Shown piece by piece: positions 1-4,794 of a DNA stretch of 7,099 nucleotides; the stretch's first letter is position 1, and every line of letters begins with the position of its first letter. Location of the stretch: contig JAJFIN010000429.1 of the NCBI GenBank assembly GCA_021774955.1, forward strand, positions 1 to 7,099. Direction: 5' to 3'. Made by a program: the position numbers and the translations under genes. The notes under the pieces were generated by a model, which was not told the DNA's origin, ran no database searches, and saw only the letters and a program-made list of their open reading frames with translations. The stretch comes from Alphaproteobacteria bacterium (GTDB taxonomy: Bacteria; Pseudomonadota; Alphaproteobacteria; M2410).

Positions 1-345
1 TGCATGAGAGAAAATGTCAAAGGTCGCGATATCGCCTCGCGTTACGGCGGTGAAGAATTCGCGATCATTTTGCCCAATACTGGATTGGTCAATGGCAAGA
101 ACCTGGCTGACGTGATCCGTCATCAGGTGGAAACAAAAAAAGTGGTCAAGCGGTCGACTGAACAGGATTTGGGTACCATCACCATGTCATTTGGCGTGGC
201 TGAGTACCAGAATGGTGAAGATCTCAGTAACTTGATCAAAAGAGCGGATGCTTGCCTTTATGCGTCCAAGCACGCTGGACGCAACCAAGTAAAGACGGAA
301 TCTGAGGTTGACGTAGAGGCAATTATGGATGAACAAGCCGCCTAA
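1..345 (+). CDS. Diguanylate cyclase, GGDEF domain C-terminal part (5' truncated by window edge)
   Basis: This is the C-terminal half of a GGDEF domain, which makes cyclic di-GMP from two GTP. The frame is open to the left edge, so any sensor or receiver domain lies outside and the ATG at 4 is probably internal. The active-site loop RYGGEEF has its GGEEF at bases 46-60 and is intact. Downstream come the usual ITMSFGVAEY strand, the ADACLYASKHAGRNQV helix end, and a short acidic tail ending in TAA at 343-345. The allosteric product-inhibition site normally reads RxxD five residues before GGEEF. Here that position reads KGRD, so the arginine is replaced by lysine and feedback inhibition may be weak. 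Catalysis looks retained. The gene has no obvious functional link to the crotonases that follow. Confidence 0.93.
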   Translation, partial: CMRENVKGRDIASRYGGEEFAIILPNTGLVNGKNLADVIRHQVETKKVVKRSTEQDLGTITMSFGVAEYQNGEDLSNLIKRADACLYASKHAGRNQVKTESEVDVEAIMDEQAA

Positions 346-450
346 AGTGCTTCTGCTTGATCTGCCTTCAAAATAAACCACCTGTCTATTCCCATAGCTA
401 ACGATGCCCATTACTGTAAGACAAACTGTCATCAGAATGCGGTGTTAAAA

Positions 451-1260
451 ATGGCTATCGAGAATTATGAAACTATCCTGCTTTCCATCGAAGACGGCAT
501 TGCTCGCCTGACTTTCAATCGTCCGGACACGCTTAATGCGTGGAACCCGCAGATGATCGAAGACACAAGAAACGCGCTAAATTATCTAATGAACGAGCCA
601 AAAGCGCGCGCCCTAATCATCACGGGAGCAGGACGTGGATTTTCAGCTGGTGCAGACCTCGCGGCCAGAGTTGAAGTTCCCGAAGGCCTATCTCGCGGCG
701 GCACCGTCGCCCACAGCATGGATGTCGGCTTCAACCCATTGATCCGTGACTTCTACAACTTCACAAAACCAATCATTGCAGCCGTCAATGGTATTGCCGC
801 TGGAGGCGGCGTTGGCATTGCTCTCGCGGCCGACATTGTTGTTGCCGGGCGCTCGGCTTCTTTTGTTCAAGTGTTTGGACCGCGCTTGGGTCTGGTACCC
901 GATGTTGGTTGTACTTATTTCTTACCGCGGCTCGTTGGACGCGCACGCGCCCGTGGATTGGCCATGCTGGGTGACAAATTACCTGCGGAGAAAGCCGCAG
1001 AATGGGGCTTGATCTGGGAATGTGTTGACGATGATGCCTTGGAGGGGACCGTCACAGAGATTGCCCAAAGATTGGCCAAAGGTCCAACACAAGCCTTTGG
1101 CTTCATCAAAAAAGTGCTTGATGCTAGTGAGCGCAATTCACTCAGCGACCAAGTGACCTTGGAACGCGACTATCAAAAACAACTTGGAGACAGTGACGAC
1201 TTTGCTGAGGGTGTTTCCGCGTTCCTTGAAAAAAGAGAGCCTAAATTTAAAGGCCGATAA
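451..1260 (+). CDS. Enoyl-CoA hydratase/isomerase family protein, PaaG-like (first tandem copy)
   Basis: A 269-residue crotonase-fold protein, full length for the family, expected to act on an acyl-CoA in the cytoplasm. The oxyanion-hole segments are visible as GAGRGFSAGADL (about residues 59-70) and AAVNGIAAGGGVGIAL (about 110-125). The catalytic glutamates of true enoyl-CoA hydratases are replaced: the GGGxE position is Gly and the PE of the second site is Gly-Pro. Instead it has LGLVPDVGCT with Asp151, the acidic residue used by PaaG-type isomerases. The C-terminus KREPKFKGR is typical of this subgroup. The ATG at 451 is preferred over the in-frame GTG at 442 because it aligns with the start of the next paralogue, though neither has a strong ribosome-binding site. 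The substrate is not determinable; a double-bond isomerase is somewhat more likely than a hydratase. Confidence 0.9.
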   Translation: MAIENYETILLSIEDGIARLTFNRPDTLNAWNPQMIEDTRNALNYLMNEPKARALIITGAGRGFSAGADLAARVEVPEGLSRGGTVAHSMDVGFNPLIRDFYNFTKPIIAAVNGIAAGGGVGIALAADIVVAGRSASFVQVFGPRLGLVPDVGCTYFLPRLVGRARARGLAMLGDKLPAEKAAEWGLIWECVDDDALEGTVTEIAQRLAKGPTQAFGFIKKVLDASERNSLSDQVTLERDYQKQLGDSDDFAEGVSAFLEKREPKFKGR

Positions 1261-1272
1261 TGGGAGTACAAA

Positions 1273-2070
1273 ATGGCATACGAAAAACTTACGATTGACT
1301 ATCAGGATAATGTTGCTCTTCTCACGTTGAATGACCCGGGCGTTTTGAATGCTGTCTCGATGGAGATGCTGAGGGAACTCTCAAAAGCCATCCAGGAAAT
1401 CAAAGACCCTGCTAAAGATGTTCGTTGTCTTTTGATGACGGGGGCTGGCCGCGGTTTTTGTGCTGGCGCGAACTTGTCAGCCGATCGGTTTGACAACAAT
1501 GACGACGAAGAAGTTGATGCCGGGCAGGCTCTTGATCGGTACTACCACTTCTTTTTGCGTGAGTTACGCGATCTCGATTTTCCTTTTATTACCGCAGTCA
1601 ATGGTGCCGCTGCCGGTGTCGGCATGAGCTTTGCCCTCATGGGCGATCTGGTATTGGCGTCGAAAAGCGCCTATTTCCTTCAGGCCTTTAAGCGGATTGG
1701 GCTCGTGCCTGATGGGGGTGCGACCTATATTTTACCCCGCCTTGTTGGCCTTGCTCGATCTATGGAATTGTCACTTCTTGCTGAAAAACTGCCCGCTGAG
1801 AAGGCATTGGATTGGGGCCTTATAAACCGCGTTTATGATGACGATGTCTTGATGGAGCACGCTCTTCAAATGGCACATGAACTTGCGCACGGGCCAACCG
1901 TTTCGCTGAGTATGATCAGGAAGCTTTATTGGGCAAGTCCCAACAATAGTTACGAAGAGCAATTGACGATGGAGCGTATTTCACAAAAACGCGCCGGTGC
2001 CACACAAGATTTTCGCGAAGGTGTCACAGCGTTCATTGAAAAACGCCCGGCTAAATTCAAAGGCCAGTAA
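1273..2070 (+). CDS. Enoyl-CoA hydratase/isomerase family protein, PaaG-like (second tandem copy)
   Basis: A 265-residue crotonase-fold protein that aligns end to end with its upstream neighbour, so the two are paralogues from an old duplication. GAGRGFCAGANL (about residues 57-68) and TAVNGAAAGVGMSFAL (about 107-122) form the oxyanion hole. RIGLVPDGGATYILPRLVG carries Asp147 at the PaaG-type catalytic position, while both hydratase glutamates are absent. The C-terminus KRPAKFKGQ mirrors that of copy one. The start is well supported: GGGAG at 1262-1266 lies 6 bases before the ATG, and the gap from the upstream stop is only 12 bases, so the pair is probably co-transcribed. The two proteins may be subunits or isozymes with different chain preferences. 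No other beta-oxidation or phenylacetate genes are in the window to decide the pathway. Confidence 0.91.
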   Translation: MAYEKLTIDYQDNVALLTLNDPGVLNAVSMEMLRELSKAIQEIKDPAKDVRCLLMTGAGRGFCAGANLSADRFDNNDDEEVDAGQALDRYYHFFLRELRDLDFPFITAVNGAAAGVGMSFALMGDLVLASKSAYFLQAFKRIGLVPDGGATYILPRLVGLARSMELSLLAEKLPAEKALDWGLINRVYDDDVLMEHALQMAHELAHGPTVSLSMIRKLYWASPNNSYEEQLTMERISQKRAGATQDFREGVTAFIEKRPAKFKGQ

Positions 2071-2098
2071 TCAACCCTTCTGCCTCGTTGATTAACTG
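2065..2098. terminator. Hairpin at convergent gene junction, possible bidirectional terminator
   Basis: An inverted repeat sits exactly between two converging genes. The core arms TAATCAAC (2068-2075) and GTTGATTA (2087-2094) are perfectly complementary around an 11-base loop. The stem extends to 11 pairs (CAG with CTG) if one A near 2094-2095 is bulged. The left arm contains the TAA of the second crotonase (2068-2070), and the right arm contains, on the minus strand, the TAA of the MerR gene (2092-2094). No U-run follows on either strand and the stem is AT-rich, so intrinsic termination would be weak. An mRNA 3'-end stabilising hairpin or transcript-collision structure is an alternative. Confidence 0.45.
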
Positions 2099-2532
2099 TC
2101 TGTTCTACAACAGCCGTCAGGTTTATTGTTGGTGTCTGTTGGTGTATCTGGCAATAGGCAATCCCGCCAGGTCAAACACTCACACGTTAGACCCGTGGTT
2201 AGTATTCCGTGTAGTTGCTGTGCACGGATGATTTGCTCTTCGATAATTTTGAGTTTGGTATCGGCAAACGCGCGCCAGACCTCGCTAGGAGGACTATCCT
2301 CTGAGACACCTTCAAAGAAAAACTTGATTTCATCAAGCGTAAACTCAAACGATTTTGCGATTTCGATGATCTTGAGGCGATTCAAAATTGTTTCGTCATA
2401 TTGACGCTGTCCACTACGCCGCGGTGGTTTCGGAAGAAGATTGATCGTTTCATAGTATCGAATGGCAGAAGCTTTTACACCTGCCCGTTCGGCAACTTCG
2501 CCGATAGTCAAATCGTTCATTTTATTGCTCAT
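2092..2532 (-). CDS. MerR-family transcriptional regulator with SoxR-like C-x-C-x5-C motif
   Basis: A 146-residue regulator. The N-terminal winged helix-turn-helix is clear: LTIGEVAERAGVKASAIRYY (about residues 8-27), then LLPKPPRRSGQRQYDE. It is followed by the recognition and dimerisation helices, with FTLDEIKFFF at about 64-73. The effector region reads TCECLTWRDC, giving Cys117, Cys119 and Cys125 in a C-x-C-x5-C pattern. From recalled sequence, SoxR has the same spacing plus one more cysteine three residues earlier, which is Gly here. The MerR-type cysteine at the start of the dimerisation helix is also missing. A Cys141-Cys142 pair ends the protein. This suggests a metal or thiol sensor of unknown specificity. 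The ATG at 2532 is chosen; the ATG at 2520 is also possible. It is divergent from the operon at 2604-3562, which it probably controls. Confidence 0.88.
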   Translation of the reverse strand: MSNKMNDLTIGEVAERAGVKASAIRYYETINLLPKPPRRSGQRQYDETILNRLKIIEIAKSFEFTLDEIKFFFEGVSEDSPPSEVWRAFADTKLKIIEEQIIRAQQLHGILTTGLTCECLTWRDCLLPDTPTDTNNKPDGCCRTDS

Positions 2533-2538
2533 TTCCAC

Positions 2539-2569
2539 TTGACTTAAAGTTGACTTTAACAAGTAGAGT
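2539..2569 (+). promoter_or_regulatory. MerR-type promoter with 19-bp spacer for the divergent operon
   Basis: TTGACT at 2539-2544 matches a -35 element and TAGAGT at 2564-2569 is an acceptable -10. They are separated by exactly 19 bases, the over-long spacing characteristic of promoters that MerR-family activators untwist. Transcription would start near 2576, giving a leader of about 28 bases before the ATG at 2604, with AAGGA at 2589-2593 as ribosome-binding site. This placement rules out the TTG at 2550 as the start of the downstream gene. The regulator's own minus-strand promoter must overlap this region, but I cannot assign its hexamers with confidence. Confidence 0.72.
2544..2559. promoter_or_regulatory. 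MerR-family operator dyad
   Basis: A perfect inverted repeat, TTAAAGT (2544-2550), TG, then ACTTTAA (2553-2559). Its centre at 2551.5 is displaced toward the -35 side of the 19-bp spacer, as in classical mer and sox promoters. The core AAGTTGACTT differs at one position from the AAGTTAACTT core of the Escherichia coli SoxR box as I remember it. The site also lies 12 bases from the regulator's ATG, so binding could autoregulate the regulator gene. Confidence 0.7.
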
Positions 2570-2603
2570 TGAACCGATACAAGTCGAAAAGGATGTGAAA
2601 AAT

Positions 2604-2996
2604 ATGGAAAATGCTGAGAACCTTGAAGCAGATGGGCCAAGTTGCGCGGTCGATCAAAGTTGCTGCGGTGAGCAGGAACCATTCACTATGCCTGAGCTAT
2701 GCACCTTAGATCCATCCGAAATGCCTGGGCTCGTCGCACGTTGGCGCACGTTGTTTGGATTAACCACCGGGTATGAAAAGCTGAACACTACGGCTCAGTT
2801 CATTTTTCCAAGGCAGGGCCGGATTAGATCTGAGCTTGATGACTTGGTGAAATTAGAACGTGTGTGTTGCGCTCATGTTTCTTGGGAAATCGATGAAAAA
2901 CCAAACTCGATTGTGCTGACCCTAAAGGCAGACGCCGATGCGCTAGAGGATCTGGTAAAGGGGTTCATCCCTGTAGACTCCAACATGTCGAGTTAG
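2604..2996 (+). CDS. Small cysteine-rich protein of unknown function, first gene of MerR-controlled operon
   Basis: A 130-residue soluble protein with no signal peptide or membrane segment. It has an acidic, Cys-bearing N-terminus (Cys14, Cys20-Cys21), then CTLDPSEMPGLVARWRTLF (Cys33 onward), and a C-terminal part with LDDLVKLERVCCAHVSWEI holding the vicinal pair Cys88-Cys89. The pattern of a CTL start, an xxRWxxLF helix and an E-x-x-CC-x-x-x-x-x-I segment resembles uncharacterised small proteins I recall from other bacteria with an ECCPFF-type motif; I cannot name a family. The ATG at 2604 is preceded by AAGGA at 2589-2593; a GTG at 2595 is an alternative. Being promoter-proximal beside a cysteine-containing regulator and a MerF-like protein, it could bind a thiophilic metal or act in thiol chemistry, which is inference only. 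Confidence 0.82.
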   Translation: MENAENLEADGPSCAVDQSCCGEQEPFTMPELCTLDPSEMPGLVARWRTLFGLTTGYEKLNTTAQFIFPRQGRIRSELDDLVKLERVCCAHVSWEIDEKPNSIVLTLKADADALEDLVKGFIPVDSNMSS

Positions 2997-3005
2997 GAGC
3001 GCGCT

Positions 3006-3242
3006 ATGAAAAGTAACCTATTCAAAACAAGCACCATCGGTGCTTTTGTCGCTGGCTTGGTGTGCATTGCGCCACCTATCCTCGTTGTTCTTCTTGGAAG
3101 CAGTGTCCTCGCATTCGTACCCTCATGGCTCGACTTTGTCGTGCTACCTATTTTTGCCGTGTTTGTCGGTGTCTCGATTTTTACCTGGTATCGTAGTCAT
3201 AGAACTACAGGTCCTGAGGAAAAGCAGGAAACGATCCGATAG
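3006..3242 (+). CDS. MerF-like two-helix inner-membrane protein lacking vicinal cysteines
   Basis: A 78-residue protein with two predicted membrane helices, about residues 10-33 and 43-61, a basic N-terminus and a polar C-terminal tail. It lines up with the mercury transporter MerF as I recall it: STIGAFVAGLVCIAPPILVVLLG against the MerF first helix, and WLDFVVLPIFAVFVGVSIF against the YLDYVLLPALAIFIGLTIY segment. The length also fits. MerF carries a Cys-Cys pair before the helix-1 proline and a second pair near the C-terminus. Here the first pair is Val19-Cys20 and the tail has no cysteine at all. Mercuric-ion relay by the known mechanism is therefore doubtful. The start is firm: AGGAG at 2995-2999 overlaps the upstream TAG and lies 6 bases from the ATG, so translation is probably coupled. 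Confidence 0.8.
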   Translation: MKSNLFKTSTIGAFVAGLVCIAPPILVVLLGSSVLAFVPSWLDFVVLPIFAVFVGVSIFTWYRSHRTTGPEEKQETIR

Positions 3243-3247
3243 CTATT

Positions 3248-3562
3248 TTGTATTTGTTCGGTGCAGCAATTGCGGAAATTGCCGGTTGCTTTGCATTCTG
3301 GTATTGGCTGCGCCTCGGGAAATCTGCGTTGTGGGTCGTCCCCGGACTGATAAGCTTAGCGCTGTTTGCGGTACTTCTTACAAGAGTGGACAGTGAGTTC
3401 GCGGGGCGCGCCTATGCCGGATATGGTGGCATCTATATAGCCTCGTCGCTTCTTTGGCTTCAGTTTGTGGAGGGTGCTACGCCCGATCGGTGGGATGTTA
3501 TTGGTGCCGGGATATGCTTAGCGGGCGCGTTCGTGATCGTTTGGGGCCCAAGGACGGCGTGA
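3248..3562 (+). CDS. ynfA: YnfA/UPF0060 family small membrane protein
   Basis: A 104-residue protein with four hydrophobic segments. It carries the UPF0060 signatures AEIAGCFAFWYWLRLGKS near the N-terminus, the LISLALFAVLLTRV segment, GRAYAGYGGIYIASSLLWL in the middle, and DRWDVIGAGICLAGAFVIVWGP at the end. The family is related in fold to small multidrug resistance transporters; efflux activity has been suggested for some members, but the substrate here is unknown. No ATG exists near the expected start. TTG at 3248 is used here. An ATA at 3239 would give 107 residues, closer to the usual length, and has AGGA at 3226-3229 nine bases upstream; it overlaps the merF-like stop codon. The gene follows the MerF-like gene immediately and is probably co-transcribed, ending convergently 18 bases from the TfoX-domain gene. 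Confidence 0.88.
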   Translation: MYLFGAAIAEIAGCFAFWYWLRLGKSALWVVPGLISLALFAVLLTRVDSEFAGRAYAGYGGIYIASSLLWLQFVEGATPDRWDVIGAGICLAGAFVIVWGPRTA

Positions 3563-3580
3563 GCGCATCAGTAACCGAGG

Positions 3581-3955
3581 CTATTTGGTTTTTGATTTTG
3601 CCTTCTTTTTCGGTTTCTTTTTCTTGGCAGATTCCAGAGCGATGCTTAGTGCTTTCATGGCCCATTCTTTGAGATCATCAGGATCATCGTAAAGACGCTC
3701 TGGCAATTCATAGTAGGACATAGTCCCAGAGCGCCCGTTCTTCATTTCAAAGATAAATGGACCTGATCCTTCGGCTTCGAAATCCTGGACATTTGCCTCA
3801 CCGGTTTTGAGATAGACTGTTTCGTTGGCGATCAGGCCGAACATCACACCACTGGTGTAGATGCCGCCGCCACCGAACATTTTACGGACAGAAACGGCAC
3901 CGACACATTGAAAAAGCTCACATACAAATTCGGAATATTCCGGAGAGACAGACAT
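3581..3955 (-). CDS. TfoX N-terminal domain protein
   Basis: A 124-residue protein containing only the TfoX N-terminal domain. The hallmark region VSVRKMFGGGGIYTSGVMFGLIANETVYLKTGEAN spans about residues 21-55, followed by MSYYELPERLYDDPDDLKEWAMKAL. The C-terminal competence-regulator domain of full TfoX/Sxy is absent, so a competence role should not be assumed. The last 14 residues form a very basic tail (KKKKPKKKAKSKTK), which could contact nucleic acid. The ATG is supported by GGAG at 3961-3964, five bases upstream on the minus strand. It begins 23 bases after sufA and reads the same way, so it may be the last gene of the suf transcript. Its function is unknown. Confidence 0.87.
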   Translation of the reverse strand: MSVSPEYSEFVCELFQCVGAVSVRKMFGGGGIYTSGVMFGLIANETVYLKTGEANVQDFEAEGSGPFIFEMKNGRSGTMSYYELPERLYDDPDDLKEWAMKALSIALESAKKKKPKKKAKSKTK

Positions 3956-3978
3956 GAACGCTCCGCGGATGTGTCAGT

Positions 3979-4362
3979 TTAGTGGAAGGGGTTTTTAGCC
4001 GGAACAAGATTGACCGATTCACCGCAACCACATGCGTCGACCTCATTAGGATTTTTAAACGTAAATCCGTTACTCATCTTGCTGACTTCGTAATCCATTT
4101 CAGAACCCAGAAGAAACAGTAACGCTTTTGACTCGATGAAGATTGTTACGCCCTTGTCTTCCACCATCTCGTCAAGCGGCGCTCGTTCTGTCGCGTAGTC
4201 AAGTTTGTAGGCCATGCCAGCACAACCGGCGTTTTCCACCCCAAGGCGCAAACCCACTATTTCATTTTCGGATTGCTCGATCAGCTCTTTGGCACGCGCA
4301 GCGGCAGCATCTGTAAGTGTGATTGCTTTTGGCCGCGGCCTGGTTGTTTGTTCTTGTGACAT
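3979..4362 (-). CDS. sufA: SufA/IscA-type iron-sulfur cluster assembly protein (HesB family)
   Basis: A 127-residue A-type carrier that receives Fe-S clusters from the SufBCD scaffold and passes them to apoproteins. The three cluster-ligand cysteines are present: Cys47 in ENAGCAGMAYKLDY, and Cys111 and Cys113 in the C-terminal ACGCGESV motif. The NGFTFKNPNEVDACGCGESV block is diagnostic of the family. A short polar N-terminal extension precedes the domain, and a tail of about 12 residues follows the last cysteine. GAGG at 4370-4373 on the minus strand lies seven bases before the ATG. The gene follows sufT after 36 bases, inside the suf operon. A naming choice between SufA and IscA-like rests on the operon context. 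Confidence 0.95.
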   Translation of the reverse strand: MSQEQTTRPRPKAITLTDAAAARAKELIEQSENEIVGLRLGVENAGCAGMAYKLDYATERAPLDEMVEDKGVTIFIESKALLFLLGSEMDYEVSKMSNGFTFKNPNEVDACGCGESVNLVPAKNPFH

Positions 4363-4398
4363 TTACGTTCCTCTACTCTGCACGCTACAAAGTCAGTT

Positions 4399-4788
4399 TT
4401 AATACATATTTAAAGCGACGCGGGCGACGTCAGACATGCGGGTCATGTCCCAAGGCGGATCGAAAACCATTTCTACCTGCACATTGCGAATGCCTTCTAC
4501 CATCGAAACTGCCCGCTCAACCCAGACAGGCATTTCACCGGCAACCGGGCACCCTGGCGCTGTTAGCGTCATATCAATTTTCACGTCACGATCATCGGAA
4601 ACATCGATGCGGTAAATCAAACCCAACTCATAGATATCGACCGGGATCTCCGGATCATAAATGGTTTTGATGGCCGCAATAATAGAGTCAGAAATAGCCT
4701 CAAGTTCGATCGGATCCCAGGTCGAACTTTCTTGCTTTTCCAGCAATTGATTATCTTGTTGGCTCGGGCTGTCTATTGTTTCTTCCAT
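4399..4788 (-). CDS. sufT: SufT, MIP18/DUF59-family iron-sulfur maturation protein
   Basis: A 129-residue protein of the MIP18 (DUF59) family, which assists maturation of Fe-S proteins. The family blocks are all visible: TIYDPEIPVDIYELGLIYRIDV (about residues 42-63), LTAPGCPVAGEMP with the conserved Cys80, and VFDPPWDMTRMSDVARVAL near the end. The first 25 residues are a polar, Gln- and Glu-rich extension of low conservation. Its start lies 6 bases after the sufS stop, and its ribosome-binding site AGGTT (minus strand, 4797-4801) overlaps the 3' end of sufS, so the two are likely translated in a coupled way. The alternative family member PaaD is excluded by the sufS and sufA neighbours. Confidence 0.94.
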   Translation of the reverse strand: MEETIDSPSQQDNQLLEKQESSTWDPIELEAISDSIIAAIKTIYDPEIPVDIYELGLIYRIDVSDDRDVKIDMTLTAPGCPVAGEMPVWVERAVSMVEGIRNVQVEMVFDPPWDMTRMSDVARVALNMY

Positions 4789-4794
4789 ACTACT

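Noticed and set aside
442..450. GTG at 442 as start of the first crotonase
   Set aside because: It adds three residues not matched in the paralogue, while ATG 451 aligns with the paralogue's start.
346..450. Promoter or terminator between the diguanylate cyclase and the first crotonase
   Set aside because: Only a 4-bp GACA/TGTC stem and no convincing hexamer pair can be seen in these 105 bases.
688..1136. Open frames antisense to and overlapping the first crotonase
   Set aside because: They lie wholly within a well-conserved gene, have no recognisable domains and no start signals, so they are shadows.
2550..2603. In-frame TTG at 2550 as a longer start for the Cys-rich protein
   Set aside because: The TTG lies inside the operator and upstream of the -10 hexamer, so the regulated transcript would not include it; ATG 2604 has its own ribosome-binding site.
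2533..2682. 50-residue N-terminal extension of the MerR regulator up to 2682
   Set aside because: It would run across the divergent promoter and the neighbouring gene, and its residues do not resemble any MerR N-terminus; the fold begins just after 2532.
2092..3242. Annotation of the cassette as a mercury-resistance (mer) operon
   Set aside because: There is no merA, merP or merT, the MerF-like protein lacks the Hg-binding pairs, and the regulator lacks the MerR dimerisation-helix cysteine. Mercury remains possible but is not supported enough to name.
3573..3593. Small hairpin AACCG/TGGTT followed by TTT as terminator after the YnfA gene
   Set aside because: The stem is only five pairs with a G-U closing pair and the U-run is three bases long, too weak to call.
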